DNA of 39,839 nucleotides from Candidatus Tetragenococcus pullicola. GTDB taxonomy: Bacteria; Bacillota; Bacilli; Lactobacillales; Enterococcaceae. Shown here piece after piece: positions 17,682 to 25,104 of the stretch. Location of the stretch: the NCBI GenBank assembly GCA_019115705.1, contig DXDB01000192.1:1-39839 (forward strand), read 5' to 3'. The stretch's first letter is position 1; each line of letters starts with the position of its first letter. The position numbers were made by a program, and so were the translations under genes. The notes beneath the pieces were generated by a model, which had not been told where the DNA came from, did not search any database, and saw nothing but the letters and a program-made list of their open reading frames with translations.

Positions 17682-17714
17682 GCCCCCATCGTCCATTCGA
17701 TGAGGGCTATTTTT
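17682..17714 (+). terminator. Intrinsic terminator between converging genes
   Basis: Stem GCCCCCATCG (17682-17691) with CGATGAGGGC (17698-17707), one mismatch and a 6-nt loop, followed by a T-rich tail on the plus strand. It ends the uronate-dehydrogenase transcript and may also stop GH105 transcripts from the other side. Confidence 0.75.
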
Positions 17715-17751
17715 ATTCATTAAAATAGACATTTTTCACTTGTTATCCTGT

Positions 17752-18825
17752 TTATTTTATTTTTTCTACTTCAACACACATTAACAAGAAGGCGCCCATG
17801 CCGTGTAAATCATTGACAGAGGTATCCCGTTCACAATAATGTTTATAATCACCAACCCCTGTCCCAACGCAGATAGAGCCAAGTTGTAGCTCTTCTTTTT
17901 CCCAAGTCAGACTGTTTATCACACCTCGATAGCCTTTTTTAGCTACTTGTAGATAGCTTTCATCAAGTAAGCCCTGAGAAACCGCGCGACAAAGAGCAGC
18001 AACAAAGAGACAACTACAGGAATTTTCTAGCCAATTTCCTGCTTGTCCTCCTTTGTCTACCACTTGGTACCAACGACCATCTTCTTTTGACTGGTAGCGA
18101 CTAATGGCAACCAACAAGTCGACTACTGCCTTTTTAAGCTCTTTTACGTATGGATAATTTTTGGGTAAATAATTTAAATCATCTAATATGGCAATAGGTA
18201 CCCAGCCTATGGAACGACCCCAAAACTCTGGAGATTGGCCGGTAACAGGATTCGCCCAAGGCATTTCTCGTTTTTCATCCCACGCATGATACCATAAATC
18301 AGTTTTAGGATCACGGGTATGTTCTTGCATCAATAATACTTGCTTTATTGTTAAATCCCATAAATCAGGTCGATCAAAAACAGCACCATATTCGACACAG
18401 AAAGGGCCAACCATGTACAGACCATCTAGCCACATTTGATAAGGATACCGTTGTTTGTGCCAGAAAGCTCCTTCTGTTGTTTTGGGAAATTCATCGATTT
18501 CTTTCACCAATTGATCTAGTAAGATCTTATACTTTTTCTCTTTTGTTTTTTCGTAAATAGGAAAAAGTAAAATACCTGGTTGGATATCATCTAGTTGTCC
18601 AGAATCTTGTTTGAGAAATTCTCCGTTTTCGGTTGTCACAGAATCGACCCAATCTTTTACATAAGCAAAGTATTCTTCCTTTTTTGTTAATTGATAGGTT
18701 TCATAAACACCAGATAAAAATACTCCTTGATGATAATGAAAACGTCCTTTAGGCGGTAAATCTTTTGCATCATATGTTTTTTGCATGGTTTTGATTGCTT
18801 TTTCGGCATACTCGATTGGTCGCAT
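17752..18825 (-). CDS. GH105 unsaturated rhamnogalacturonyl hydrolase (YteR-like)
   Basis: A 357-aa (alpha/alpha)6-barrel enzyme without a signal peptide. Two Asp at the active site can be placed: Asp79 in QLDD and Asp134 in MWLDGLYM. Their 55-residue spacing equals that of Asp88 and Asp143 in B. subtilis YteR. The enzyme hydrates the double bond of the unsaturated galacturonyl end and releases it from rhamnose, acting after an RG lyase. Start: the frame is open to 18990, but AAGGAG precedes the ATG at 18825 (MRPIEYAEKA) and the longer form would cross a terminator and promoter-like sequence. It lies downstream of uxuB-uxuA, separated from them by a terminator. Confidence 0.92.
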   Translation of the reverse strand: MRPIEYAEKAIKTMQKTYDAKDLPPKGRFHYHQGVFLSGVYETYQLTKKEEYFAYVKDWVDSVTTENGEFLKQDSGQLDDIQPGILLFPIYEKTKEKKYKILLDQLVKEIDEFPKTTEGAFWHKQRYPYQMWLDGLYMVGPFCVEYGAVFDRPDLWDLTIKQVLLMQEHTRDPKTDLWYHAWDEKREMPWANPVTGQSPEFWGRSIGWVPIAILDDLNYLPKNYPYVKELKKAVVDLLVAISRYQSKEDGRWYQVVDKGGQAGNWLENSCSCLFVAALCRAVSQGLLDESYLQVAKKGYRGVINSLTWEKEELQLGSICVGTGVGDYKHYCERDTSVNDLHGMGAFLLMCVEVEKIK

Positions 18826-18853
18826 GATTAAACTCCTTTCATTTCTTTTCTTT

Positions 18854-18862
18854 AGTATAGCA
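18854..18862 (-). promoter_or_regulatory. Possible extended -10 promoter of the GH105 gene
   Basis: Minus-strand TGCTATACT, an extended -10 (TGn plus TATACT), between the uxuA terminator and the GH105 start. No good -35 box is seen. It suggests that GH105 can be transcribed separately. Confidence 0.4.
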
Positions 18863-18911
18863 AAGGGTTTCATAAAAAACTGTTTTTCTAATAAAGAAGT
18901 TAAAAAAACAC

Positions 18912-18949
18912 AAAAACAGCCTAAAATTTTGAAGTTTAGTGCTGTTTTT
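18912..18949 (-). terminator. Intrinsic terminator after uxuA
   Basis: Arms 18912-18926 and 18935-18949 pair (AAAAACAGC...GCTGTTTTT core plus CTAAA/TTTAG with a bulge) and are followed on the minus strand by T-rich sequence. It separates uxuBA from GH105. Confidence 0.75.
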
Positions 18950-18959
18950 GCAAGTTCTT

Positions 18960-20036
18960 TTATTTTTGTAAGCGAGCAGCCATATCCCAACTACCCATCA
19001 AATACATGGCCCCCATAGCACGGTCATACAAGCCATAGCCAGGTCGCGTATTGGTAGCATTTTCGCCAAATACGTGACGACCATGATCGGGGCGAAGATA
19101 ACCATCAAACCCAATACTTTGTAATTTCGCCATGATGCCCGTAATATCGACCGTTCCATCTTGGCTTCGATGGGATACTTCGCTAAAGTCACCATTTGAA
19201 TCTACACGAACATTTCTGACATGCATGAAATGAATTCTCTCTTGGTAGTTATCGATCATCTGAACCAAATCATTTTTTGGATCTGAGCCTAATGAACCGG
19301 TACAAAAAGTCAGCCCATTGTATTTACTTGGGTTAGCTTTTAATAATTTATCAATATTGGTTTTATTATTAACCAAGCGCGGTAAACCGAAAATTGAAAA
19401 CGGTGGATCATCCGGATGAATGGCCATCTTGATATCATATTCTTCACAAGTAGGAATAATGGCATCCATAAAATATTTGAAATTATCACGTAACTTGTCA
19501 TCAGTAAAACCTTCATATGCTTTAAATAGATCTTTGATTCGCGCCAAACGTTCTGGTTCCCAACCTGGTAAAGTCAACCCATGGCTTTCTTTGGCAACAT
19601 TATCGACAAGCTCTTGTGGATCAGATCCTTGGATTTGGGCACGGTCAAAAAAGAGTGCGGTCGATCCATCGGCTAAAGGATGGAACATATCCGTACGAGT
19701 CCAATCAAAAATAGGCATAAAATTATAGCAAACGACTTTTACACCGTTTTTTGCTAAGTTACGTAAACACTCACAATAAATTTCAATATACTTATCGCGT
19801 GTTGGTAAACCCAATTTGATGTCTTCATGAACATTAACGCTTTCTACAATTGTTGCTTTTAACCCTTTACTTTCAATGTAGCTGATTTCATCCTTGATTT
19901 CAGCTTCTGTCCAAAGTTCTCCGGCCTGTTTTTCATGTAAGGCCCAGACGATTTCTTCCATCCCTGGTATTTGCTTGATATAGTCTAAAGAAATAGGATC
20001 ATTGCCTCTTCCATACCAACGAAAAGATAATTTCAT
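18960..20036 (-). CDS. uxuA: Mannonate dehydratase
   Basis: A 358-aa protein recognisable throughout as UxuA: start MKLSFRWYGRGNDPISL, the GMEEIVWALHE segment, the HPDDPPFSIFGLPR metal-site region, FCTGSLGSDP, FMHVRN, and YLRPDHGRH near the end. It dehydrates D-mannonate to 2-keto-3-deoxygluconate, the step after fructuronate reductase in glucuronate breakdown. It lies 1 bp downstream of uxuB with SD GGAGG inside the end of uxuB, so the two are coupled. The later enzymes (KdgK, KdgA) and uronate isomerase (UxaC) are not in the window. Confidence 0.97.
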   Translation of the reverse strand: MKLSFRWYGRGNDPISLDYIKQIPGMEEIVWALHEKQAGELWTEAEIKDEISYIESKGLKATIVESVNVHEDIKLGLPTRDKYIEIYCECLRNLAKNGVKVVCYNFMPIFDWTRTDMFHPLADGSTALFFDRAQIQGSDPQELVDNVAKESHGLTLPGWEPERLARIKDLFKAYEGFTDDKLRDNFKYFMDAIIPTCEEYDIKMAIHPDDPPFSIFGLPRLVNNKTNIDKLLKANPSKYNGLTFCTGSLGSDPKNDLVQMIDNYQERIHFMHVRNVRVDSNGDFSEVSHRSQDGTVDITGIMAKLQSIGFDGYLRPDHGRHVFGENATNTRPGYGLYDRAMGAMYLMGSWDMAARLQK

Positions 20037-20037
20037 T

Positions 20038-21645
20038 TTATTTTCCTCCTGTCACTGTTTGATGAAGCGTTTGAGAAACAGCCCCTTTTTTACGACTTAA
20101 TTGTTCAAAAAGAGCGATAATTTTATCAGAAAGTCCAACAGAAACCAAATCAACACCGAAAATATCGGATTTTCTTAAAAGTGATTCAAGTCTTGTGGCA
20201 TCGATTTTATCTCCTAAAGAAAAATCAACAAAATATTTTTGTAATTCTGGTAAAAGCGGGTCCGGACTAATTTCAAAAAGATTCCCTTTATCGTCAATCC
20301 CTGTTAAATAACGCAACCAACCGGCAATAATTAATGGAATCATCTCCAAATCAGAAACTTCCAAATCATTTTTATTCACGTAGGATTTGATGGTTTCTCC
20401 AAAACGAACCGATAGTTTTTGGGAAGTATCGGTTGCAATCCGTTGTGGTGTATCTGGCATAAATGGATTAGGCAAACGAACCTCAATAACTTCATCGATG
20501 AATTGTTTAGGCTCAATAATTTTAGGATCTGTTACTACTGCTAAGCCTTCATCATACCCTAATTTTTTAATGAGCGTCACCAAATCGTCATCCTTCATTT
20601 CTTCGTGAATTGAAGAATAACCGAATAAACAGCCAAAAATAGCCAAGGCTGTATGTAGAGGATTCAAGCAAGTCGTTACTTTCATAGTTTCCACTTGATT
20701 GACTGTTTTTCGATCAGTAAATAAGATACCCGTTTCTTCCAGTGGTGGATGACCATTGGGAAAACTGTCTTCAATAATCAAATATTGCGTTTCTTCCCCA
20801 TTGACATAAGGTGCCACATAGCTATGATTTGTGGTTTGCATCGGTTGCATGTCTTCCAGGCCATCTTCTACCAACATTTTTTCAACAGATGTGTCAGGTC
20901 TTGGCGTGATTTTATCAATCATCGTCCAAGGAAAGGTGACTTTATCAGAGTTCATATAGGTAATAAATTCTGGAGAAACAAGCTTCCGTTGATCCCATTC
21001 TGTTACAAATCGTAAGACCGACTCTGCTAATTTTTCTCCGTTGTGGGCCATATTGTCCATACTTACCAACGCTAATGGTAGTTGTCCGGCTTTAAATCGC
21101 TCATAAACCAAAGCCACTAATTTACCAATATAGCTGACTGGTTTTTCCGGTCCATTTTCAAAATCACTAAAAACGGCTTCTGAAATTTCATTGTTACGGT
21201 CGGTCAAACTATAACCTTTTTCAGTAATCGTCAAACTAACCATCTGTAAAGAAGGCGCACGAAAGACCGTTTTTAAACGCTCAAAATCAGCAGAGCCCCC
21301 ATCCATTTTTAAATAATCAGCAACGCTTGCGACAATTTCTTTATCGACGGTACCATTTTCTTTAAGGGTCACGTTAACAAAAAGATTCTCATATTTTTTT
21401 AGACAATCCACGATTTCTAAATCAAATCCCTCAGCAACCAAAATACCTTTATCAACTTTTTTTTCATTTAAAAGCTGTTGCATGTTGGAAGCTAAAAAAG
21501 CGCGAAAAATATTACCAGCACCCAAATGCAACCAAGTTGGTGCTTTTACCGTTTCTTCTTTCATTTCATCTACATTATAGGTGGGTAATACATACCCCTT
21601 ATCCTTTAGAGAAGAATCGTTTAAACATTGTTGTGTTAATTTCAT
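20038..21645 (-). CDS. uxuB: Fructuronate reductase (mannitol dehydrogenase family)
   Basis: A 535-aa polyol/uronate dehydrogenase. The N-terminal Rossmann part has WLHLGAGNIFRAFLA, and the C-terminal mannitol-dehydrogenase domain has the TTCLNPLHTALA motif that marks the family's active-site region. Next to uxuA, the natural assignment is reduction of D-fructuronate to D-mannonate with NADH; tagaturonate reductase (UxaB) is the alternative but pairs with UxaA, not UxuA. SD GGAAGGAG. The promoter region is shared with the divergent GntR regulator at 21822 and contains an imperfect palindrome over the -10. Confidence 0.93.
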   Translation of the reverse strand: MKLTQQCLNDSSLKDKGYVLPTYNVDEMKEETVKAPTWLHLGAGNIFRAFLASNMQQLLNEKKVDKGILVAEGFDLEIVDCLKKYENLFVNVTLKENGTVDKEIVASVADYLKMDGGSADFERLKTVFRAPSLQMVSLTITEKGYSLTDRNNEISEAVFSDFENGPEKPVSYIGKLVALVYERFKAGQLPLALVSMDNMAHNGEKLAESVLRFVTEWDQRKLVSPEFITYMNSDKVTFPWTMIDKITPRPDTSVEKMLVEDGLEDMQPMQTTNHSYVAPYVNGEETQYLIIEDSFPNGHPPLEETGILFTDRKTVNQVETMKVTTCLNPLHTALAIFGCLFGYSSIHEEMKDDDLVTLIKKLGYDEGLAVVTDPKIIEPKQFIDEVIEVRLPNPFMPDTPQRIATDTSQKLSVRFGETIKSYVNKNDLEVSDLEMIPLIIAGWLRYLTGIDDKGNLFEISPDPLLPELQKYFVDFSLGDKIDATRLESLLRKSDIFGVDLVSVGLSDKIIALFEQLSRKKGAVSQTLHQTVTGGK

Positions 21646-21701
21646 TTTGTGCTCCTTCCATTTGTTTTAAAACAAAAGAGTTTTACCGAATACTTGCAAA
21701 C

Positions 21702-21742
21702 TGATATATTAGTATATTACAATAGAAAAAGAAGTTTGGCAA
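21702..21742 (-). promoter_or_regulatory. uxuB promoter overlapped by a palindromic operator
   Basis: Minus strand: -35 TTGCCA (21737-21742), 17-bp spacer, -10 TAATAT (21714-21719). The -10 lies inside an imperfect palindrome of form TGnnATATnnnnATATnnCA (21702-21721), a plausible site for the divergent GntR protein. A weak cre-like match (11 of 14) lies at 21738-21751. Confidence 0.65.
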
Positions 21743-21759
21743 CCGTTTTCTAAACGAAC

Positions 21760-21788
21760 TTGTCAAAATTTAAATTTCAACTTATACT
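21760..21788 (+). promoter_or_regulatory. Promoter of the gntR-type regulator gene
   Basis: TTGTCA (21760-21765), exactly 17 bp, TATACT (21783-21788). A good sigma-A promoter about 35 bp before the GTG start. Confidence 0.7.
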
Positions 21789-21821
21789 GGATAAAAAGAA
21801 AAAACTGAAAGGAGTCTTATT

Positions 21822-22487
21822 GTGACAGTCGCTAATAATCAAACACGCGCTTATTCAAAAATTAAAGAATTGATTCTAAAAGATTCCTTACGCCCTGGAC
21901 AAAAAATATCGAAAAATCTTCTTGTAAAAGAAACAGGCATCGGTGATACACCCGTTAGAGAAGCCATGTTACGATTGCAAAGAGAAGGATTGCTTAAAGT
22001 GATTCCGCAAAGTGGTACCTACATTTCAAAAATTAATCTGAAAGAAGTTTATCAAGCGCGCTTTGTCCGCGAAACAATCGAAAAAGAAATCCTTGCAGAT
22101 ATTTGTCAAACCATTTCATCCCAAGAACTTGCAGAACTAGAGAGCAAATTGAAAATTCAACGGATTTATTTTGAAGCAAAAGACACCCAACGCTATTTTC
22201 AACTCGATGAAGAATTCCATTACTTTTTTTATGAAATTGCTGAAAAAAAATTCGTCTGGCATTGGCTACAAGAAATAAATACAGCTCTCAACCGTTATCG
22301 CTTCCTACGTTTAAAAGTAAAAGATCTCAGTTGGGAAAACATCCTGACCGAGCATGAAACAATCTTGCAATTAATCAAAGATAAAGAGATTGAACTTTTA
22401 AAATCCGCCATCAGTTCTCATCTGAACAAAGTTGACGAAGACTCAGAAATCGTAATAAAAAAATTCCCTGATTATTTTATCAATTAG
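21822..22487 (+). CDS. GntR-family regulator with FCD ligand domain (UxuR/ExuR-like role)
   Basis: A 221-aa regulator. The N-terminal winged helix-turn-helix (about 8-72) has the GntR pattern: SLRPGQKISKNLLVKETGIGDTPVREAMLRLQREGLLKVIPQSGTY region. The rest is an alpha-helical FCD domain, whose DEEFHYFFYEIA segment supplies typical metal/ligand residues. Divergent from uxuBA, it is the obvious regulator of hexuronate breakdown, probably a repressor released by a uronate or mannonate-type intermediate (inference). It starts with GTG; SD AAAGGAG is seven bases upstream. A terminator follows at 22502-22542. Confidence 0.9.
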   Translation: MTVANNQTRAYSKIKELILKDSLRPGQKISKNLLVKETGIGDTPVREAMLRLQREGLLKVIPQSGTYISKINLKEVYQARFVRETIEKEILADICQTISSQELAELESKLKIQRIYFEAKDTQRYFQLDEEFHYFFYEIAEKKFVWHWLQEINTALNRYRFLRLKVKDLSWENILTEHETILQLIKDKEIELLKSAISSHLNKVDEDSEIVIKKFPDYFIN

Positions 22488-22501
22488 AACGATACCCATG
22501 C

Positions 22502-22542
22502 AAAAAGGTGAATCCTTTCTATCAAAAGCACTTCACCTTTTT
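22502..22542 (+). terminator. Intrinsic terminator after the gntR-type gene
   Basis: AAAAAGGTGAA (22502-22512) pairs with TTCACCTTTTT (22532-22542), a perfect 11-bp stem with a 19-nt loop that ends in Ts. Confidence 0.8.
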
Positions 22543-22590
22543 ATTTTCTATCAATTTGAATTTCTTGGCTAACAAAAGAAAATGCCTAGC

Positions 22591-23697
22591 TTAGAAACAG
22601 GCATCATTGCTTTTTTTAGTTAACTCTTCAAAATATAGCTGACTATCTAAAGGTAGATCGACCCCTTTGTCCAACCAAGAAGACAAATATGTGGCATTAA
22701 TGATTGACAAAGATTTGATACCTTCTGTAGCTGGTGCTAGCAACGGCTCATCAAAAAGAATCGCTTGAACAAAATTTTCAAGAACTTTTTGATGTTGCTG
22801 ATCTTTTTCATTAATAAGATCTATTGGTACTTCTTCATAACTGGGTGTATCTTTTGAATGAGGCCAGAAAGTCTCATCTTGTATCATTTTCCAGAGATGC
22901 AATTGCTCGTTTTCGATGACAAGTTTCCCTGTTGAACCAACGATTTCGAAACGATTGGTTCCCATAGCTTCTGTTGTTGCTGCTGTGAAAAAACCTGTTG
23001 CACCATTCTTGTATTCTGCATAAATCGTGCCTTCTGTTTCTACTTCTATGTTTCGCAACTTATTAGGATAAATGTGTCCATAAATTCGTTGTGGCATACC
23101 ACAAATCCATTGCCAAAGATCTAGTTGGTGAACAGCCTGATTTAACAACACACCACCGCCGTCTTCTTTCCAAGACCCACGCCAGGAAACCGCATCATAA
23201 TATTCTTGCGATCGGTACCAATTTGTGCTAATCCAATTGCTTCGTCGAATTTCTCCAAGTGCTCCTTGGTCCACTAGTTCTTTTGCTTTTATATAAATTG
23301 GTTGTGTGCGTTGGTTAAATACAATAGCACAAGATAATGCTGGATGTTCTTTGATTTTTTCATCTAATGTCACTACATTTTTTGTATAAACACCGATTGG
23401 CTTTTCACACAAAAAGTGTTTATTGGCATTAATCGCTTCTTGTGCAAGTTGAGGATGCGAATAATGTGGCGTGGTAATCAAAACGGCATCGACTGTGGAA
23501 TCGAGAAATAGTTTTTCCTCCTCTTCATAATAACGAAGACTTTCTCCATGCTTTTTTCTCATTTTTTCTAATTTTTGCGGGGTACTACTACAAATAGCCA
23601 CCAACTGTGCTTGTTCAATTTTTTGTTGCACTAACATTTCTGCATATTTTTGCCCCATTGTCCCAAGTCCAATAATGCCCAGTCTTACTTTGTTCAT
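22591..23697 (-). CDS. Gfo/Idh/MocA family oxidoreductase (copy 1)
   Basis: A 368-aa NAD(P)-dependent sugar dehydrogenase. The Rossmann motif is GLGTMG (10-15); the EKPIG motif carries the catalytic Lys; the C-terminal domain has GGVLLNQAVHQLDLWQW with the usual Asp/His pair. The substrate cannot be told from sequence; members oxidise or reduce inositols, uronates and amino or deoxy sugars. Start: the frame is open to 23760, but AAAGGAAAG precedes the ATG at 23697 (MNKVRLGIIG), and the longer version would overlap the divergent AraC gene. The divergent AraC protein is the likely regulator. A short hairpin at 22583-22603 overlaps the stop and may serve as terminator. Confidence 0.9.
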   Translation of the reverse strand: MNKVRLGIIGLGTMGQKYAEMLVQQKIEQAQLVAICSSTPQKLEKMRKKHGESLRYYEEEEKLFLDSTVDAVLITTPHYSHPQLAQEAINANKHFLCEKPIGVYTKNVVTLDEKIKEHPALSCAIVFNQRTQPIYIKAKELVDQGALGEIRRSNWISTNWYRSQEYYDAVSWRGSWKEDGGGVLLNQAVHQLDLWQWICGMPQRIYGHIYPNKLRNIEVETEGTIYAEYKNGATGFFTAATTEAMGTNRFEIVGSTGKLVIENEQLHLWKMIQDETFWPHSKDTPSYEEVPIDLINEKDQQHQKVLENFVQAILFDEPLLAPATEGIKSLSIINATYLSSWLDKGVDLPLDSQLYFEELTKKSNDACF

Positions 23698-23721
23698 AGC
23701 AATCTTTCCTTTCTTGTCCTT

Positions 23722-23727
23722 ATTATA
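23722..23727 (-). promoter_or_regulatory. -10 box of the MocA-type gene copy 1
   Basis: Perfect TATAAT on the minus strand, 25 bp before the start codon. No recognisable -35 box, consistent with an activated promoter served by the divergent AraC protein. Confidence 0.5.
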
Positions 23728-23751
23728 CTTTGGTCTAAGTAGGAAACTTTC

Positions 23752-23780
23752 TTGCTTCACTCATTAAAATCTGCTAATGT
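23752..23780 (+). promoter_or_regulatory. Promoter of the AraC-type regulator gene
   Basis: TTGCTT (23752-23757), 17 bp, TAATGT (23775-23780) with TGn just before the -10 (extended -10). Confidence 0.55.
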
Positions 23781-23814
23781 GAATTTATCAATTCTCTGGA
23801 AAGGATTTCCAAAA

Positions 23815-24654
23815 ATGCCAACTTATCCTCTCGATCGGATCCATATCGACCATGTTTTTAGAAACCATCCTTATAAAATGCGTGAAGCACACCAACATGC
23901 TCGCTATGAAATCTATTATTTAGCAGATATCAAAGGAAGCGGGCAAGTGACGATTGCTGATCAAACGTACCCACTTACAAAAAATTGTCTGGTCTTAATT
24001 GATCAACACACACCTCATCGAAATGATTTGAGCCAAGCTGATTTTCATGAACGCTATCTCTTAGAATTGGATCCTACTATTTTTGATACGGATAGTGATA
24101 AATTGGTCCATGTACCAATTAGTCTATTTTTTCAACAAAATACCGGTGTGTACCAACTCGATCTGAGTACCTTACGACAAATAAAACAAGTCCTCCTTTC
24201 TATCTATGATGAATCTTTATTCAATGAAATTTATTTTGAAGATTTAGTACGTTTACGGGTATTGGAAATCGTCTTACTATTAAATCGTTTCTTTGAAAAT
24301 CAAACCTTAACCAGTGGGAAATTTTCAGTGGCACAAAAACAAACGATTGAGCCTGTCGTAAAATATATTAATGAACATTTTAGTGAAGATCTTTCTTTGA
24401 CACAGTTAGCGGAACAATTTTATTTAAGCAAAGCCTATTTAGCTAGAGCTTTTAAAGGAGGGACGGGTAAAACCCTACATGCCTACTTAAACGATTGTCG
24501 TTTGAAGCATGCTCAACGGCTTCTACTTCTTTACCCTAGTTATTCCATCGATGAAGTGGCTGAACTTTGTGGTTTCAATAGTACGTCTTATTTTACCAAG
24601 CAATTTCGCTTGCACACCAGTCTGACACCTAGTCAGTTTCGCAAAGCTTATTGA
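23815..24654 (+). CDS. AraC-family transcriptional regulator with cupin sensor domain
   Basis: A 279-aa soluble regulator. The N-terminal cupin (about 10-150) has HQHARYEIYYLADIKGSG and DQHTPHR, the His-containing sugar-binding pattern of MelR/RhaR-type proteins. The C-terminal AraC DNA-binding domain (about 180-279) ends FRLHTSLTPSQFRKAY. Start: the frame opens at 23752, but AAAGGA precedes the ATG at 23815 and the promoter lies within the longer version. It probably activates the divergent oxidoreductase gene and perhaps the cluster at 25105-33635. I see no clear terminator between its stop and the structured element at 24694. Confidence 0.9.
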   Translation: MPTYPLDRIHIDHVFRNHPYKMREAHQHARYEIYYLADIKGSGQVTIADQTYPLTKNCLVLIDQHTPHRNDLSQADFHERYLLELDPTIFDTDSDKLVHVPISLFFQQNTGVYQLDLSTLRQIKQVLLSIYDESLFNEIYFEDLVRLRVLEIVLLLNRFFENQTLTSGKFSVAQKQTIEPVVKYINEHFSEDLSLTQLAEQFYLSKAYLARAFKGGTGKTLHAYLNDCRLKHAQRLLLLYPSYSIDEVAELCGFNSTSYFTKQFRLHTSLTPSQFRKAY

Positions 24655-24693
24655 TTTAAAAGTATGCATGTCCATTCATATTTTAGTTCCTTT

Positions 24694-25003
24694 GTTACAA
24701 TTCACAGCTAAATTTGTCGAAAAATGCTGCACTAGGCCAATGAGTGAAATTATGCTTTTAAGAAATCAAAGAATGCAATTTTTTTAATGGCCCTATAAAC
24801 TTAGGTTAAATCTAGCCTAATGTAGAGATAAACTCATGTTGTCGCCGTGTTAAGAATTCAATGTGAATAACTCTCAGTGACCACTTTAATGATTACTGAG
24901 AGTTTGAAGCTTGAAAGCCGTGAGTAGGCTCACGGTGGTTCCCGGCTGACTTTAAGCAAGCCTATCTCGTAGTGGCGCGACTGATTGAACCAGGAATTGT
25001 AAC
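24694..25003 (-). ncRNA. Structured non-coding element A, homologous to element B (35785-36026)
   Basis: A 310-nt gene-free stretch whose minus strand begins GTTACAATTC and ends GAATTGTAAC, so its ends pair. Within it, 5' to 3' on the minus strand: GGCTT/AAGTC around a GCTT-type loop (24948-24962), CCGTGAG/CTCACGG (24918-24935), a long hairpin AACTCTCAGT/ACTGAGAGTT extended by G-U pairs (24869-24904), TTAGG/CCTAA (24801-24820), then an ACTCATT block and GTGCAG (24727-24732). Element B has the same order of hairpins, with different stem sequences, and the same CTTGCTTAA, ACTCATT, GTGCAG and GTGAATTGTAAC blocks. Conserved pairing with changed bases points to a functional RNA. Family not recognised. 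Strand is inferred from alignment with B. The gap 24655-25104 holds nothing else but a terminator. Confidence 0.7.
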
Positions 25004-25065
25004 GTTTCTTTATCTATGCCAGCAAATCTTTTGCATTGCCAGAAAATATACTTCTTTAACGGATT

Positions 25066-25102
25066 AAAAAAGTAAGCAGTTGTGTAAACTACTTACTTTT
25101 TT
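25066..25102 (-). terminator. Intrinsic terminator after the second MocA-type gene
   Basis: AAAAAAGTAAG and CTTACTTTTTT form an 11-bp stem extended by AGTT/AACT after a bulge; the loop is short and A/T runs lie on both sides, so it could act in both directions. It follows the stop at 25105 on the minus strand. Confidence 0.85.
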
Positions 25103-25104
25103 AT

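Noticed and set aside
18826-18990. Longer N-terminus of the GH105 protein starting at 18990
   Set aside because: It would read through the uxuA terminator and a promoter-like box; AAGGAG marks the ATG at 18825.
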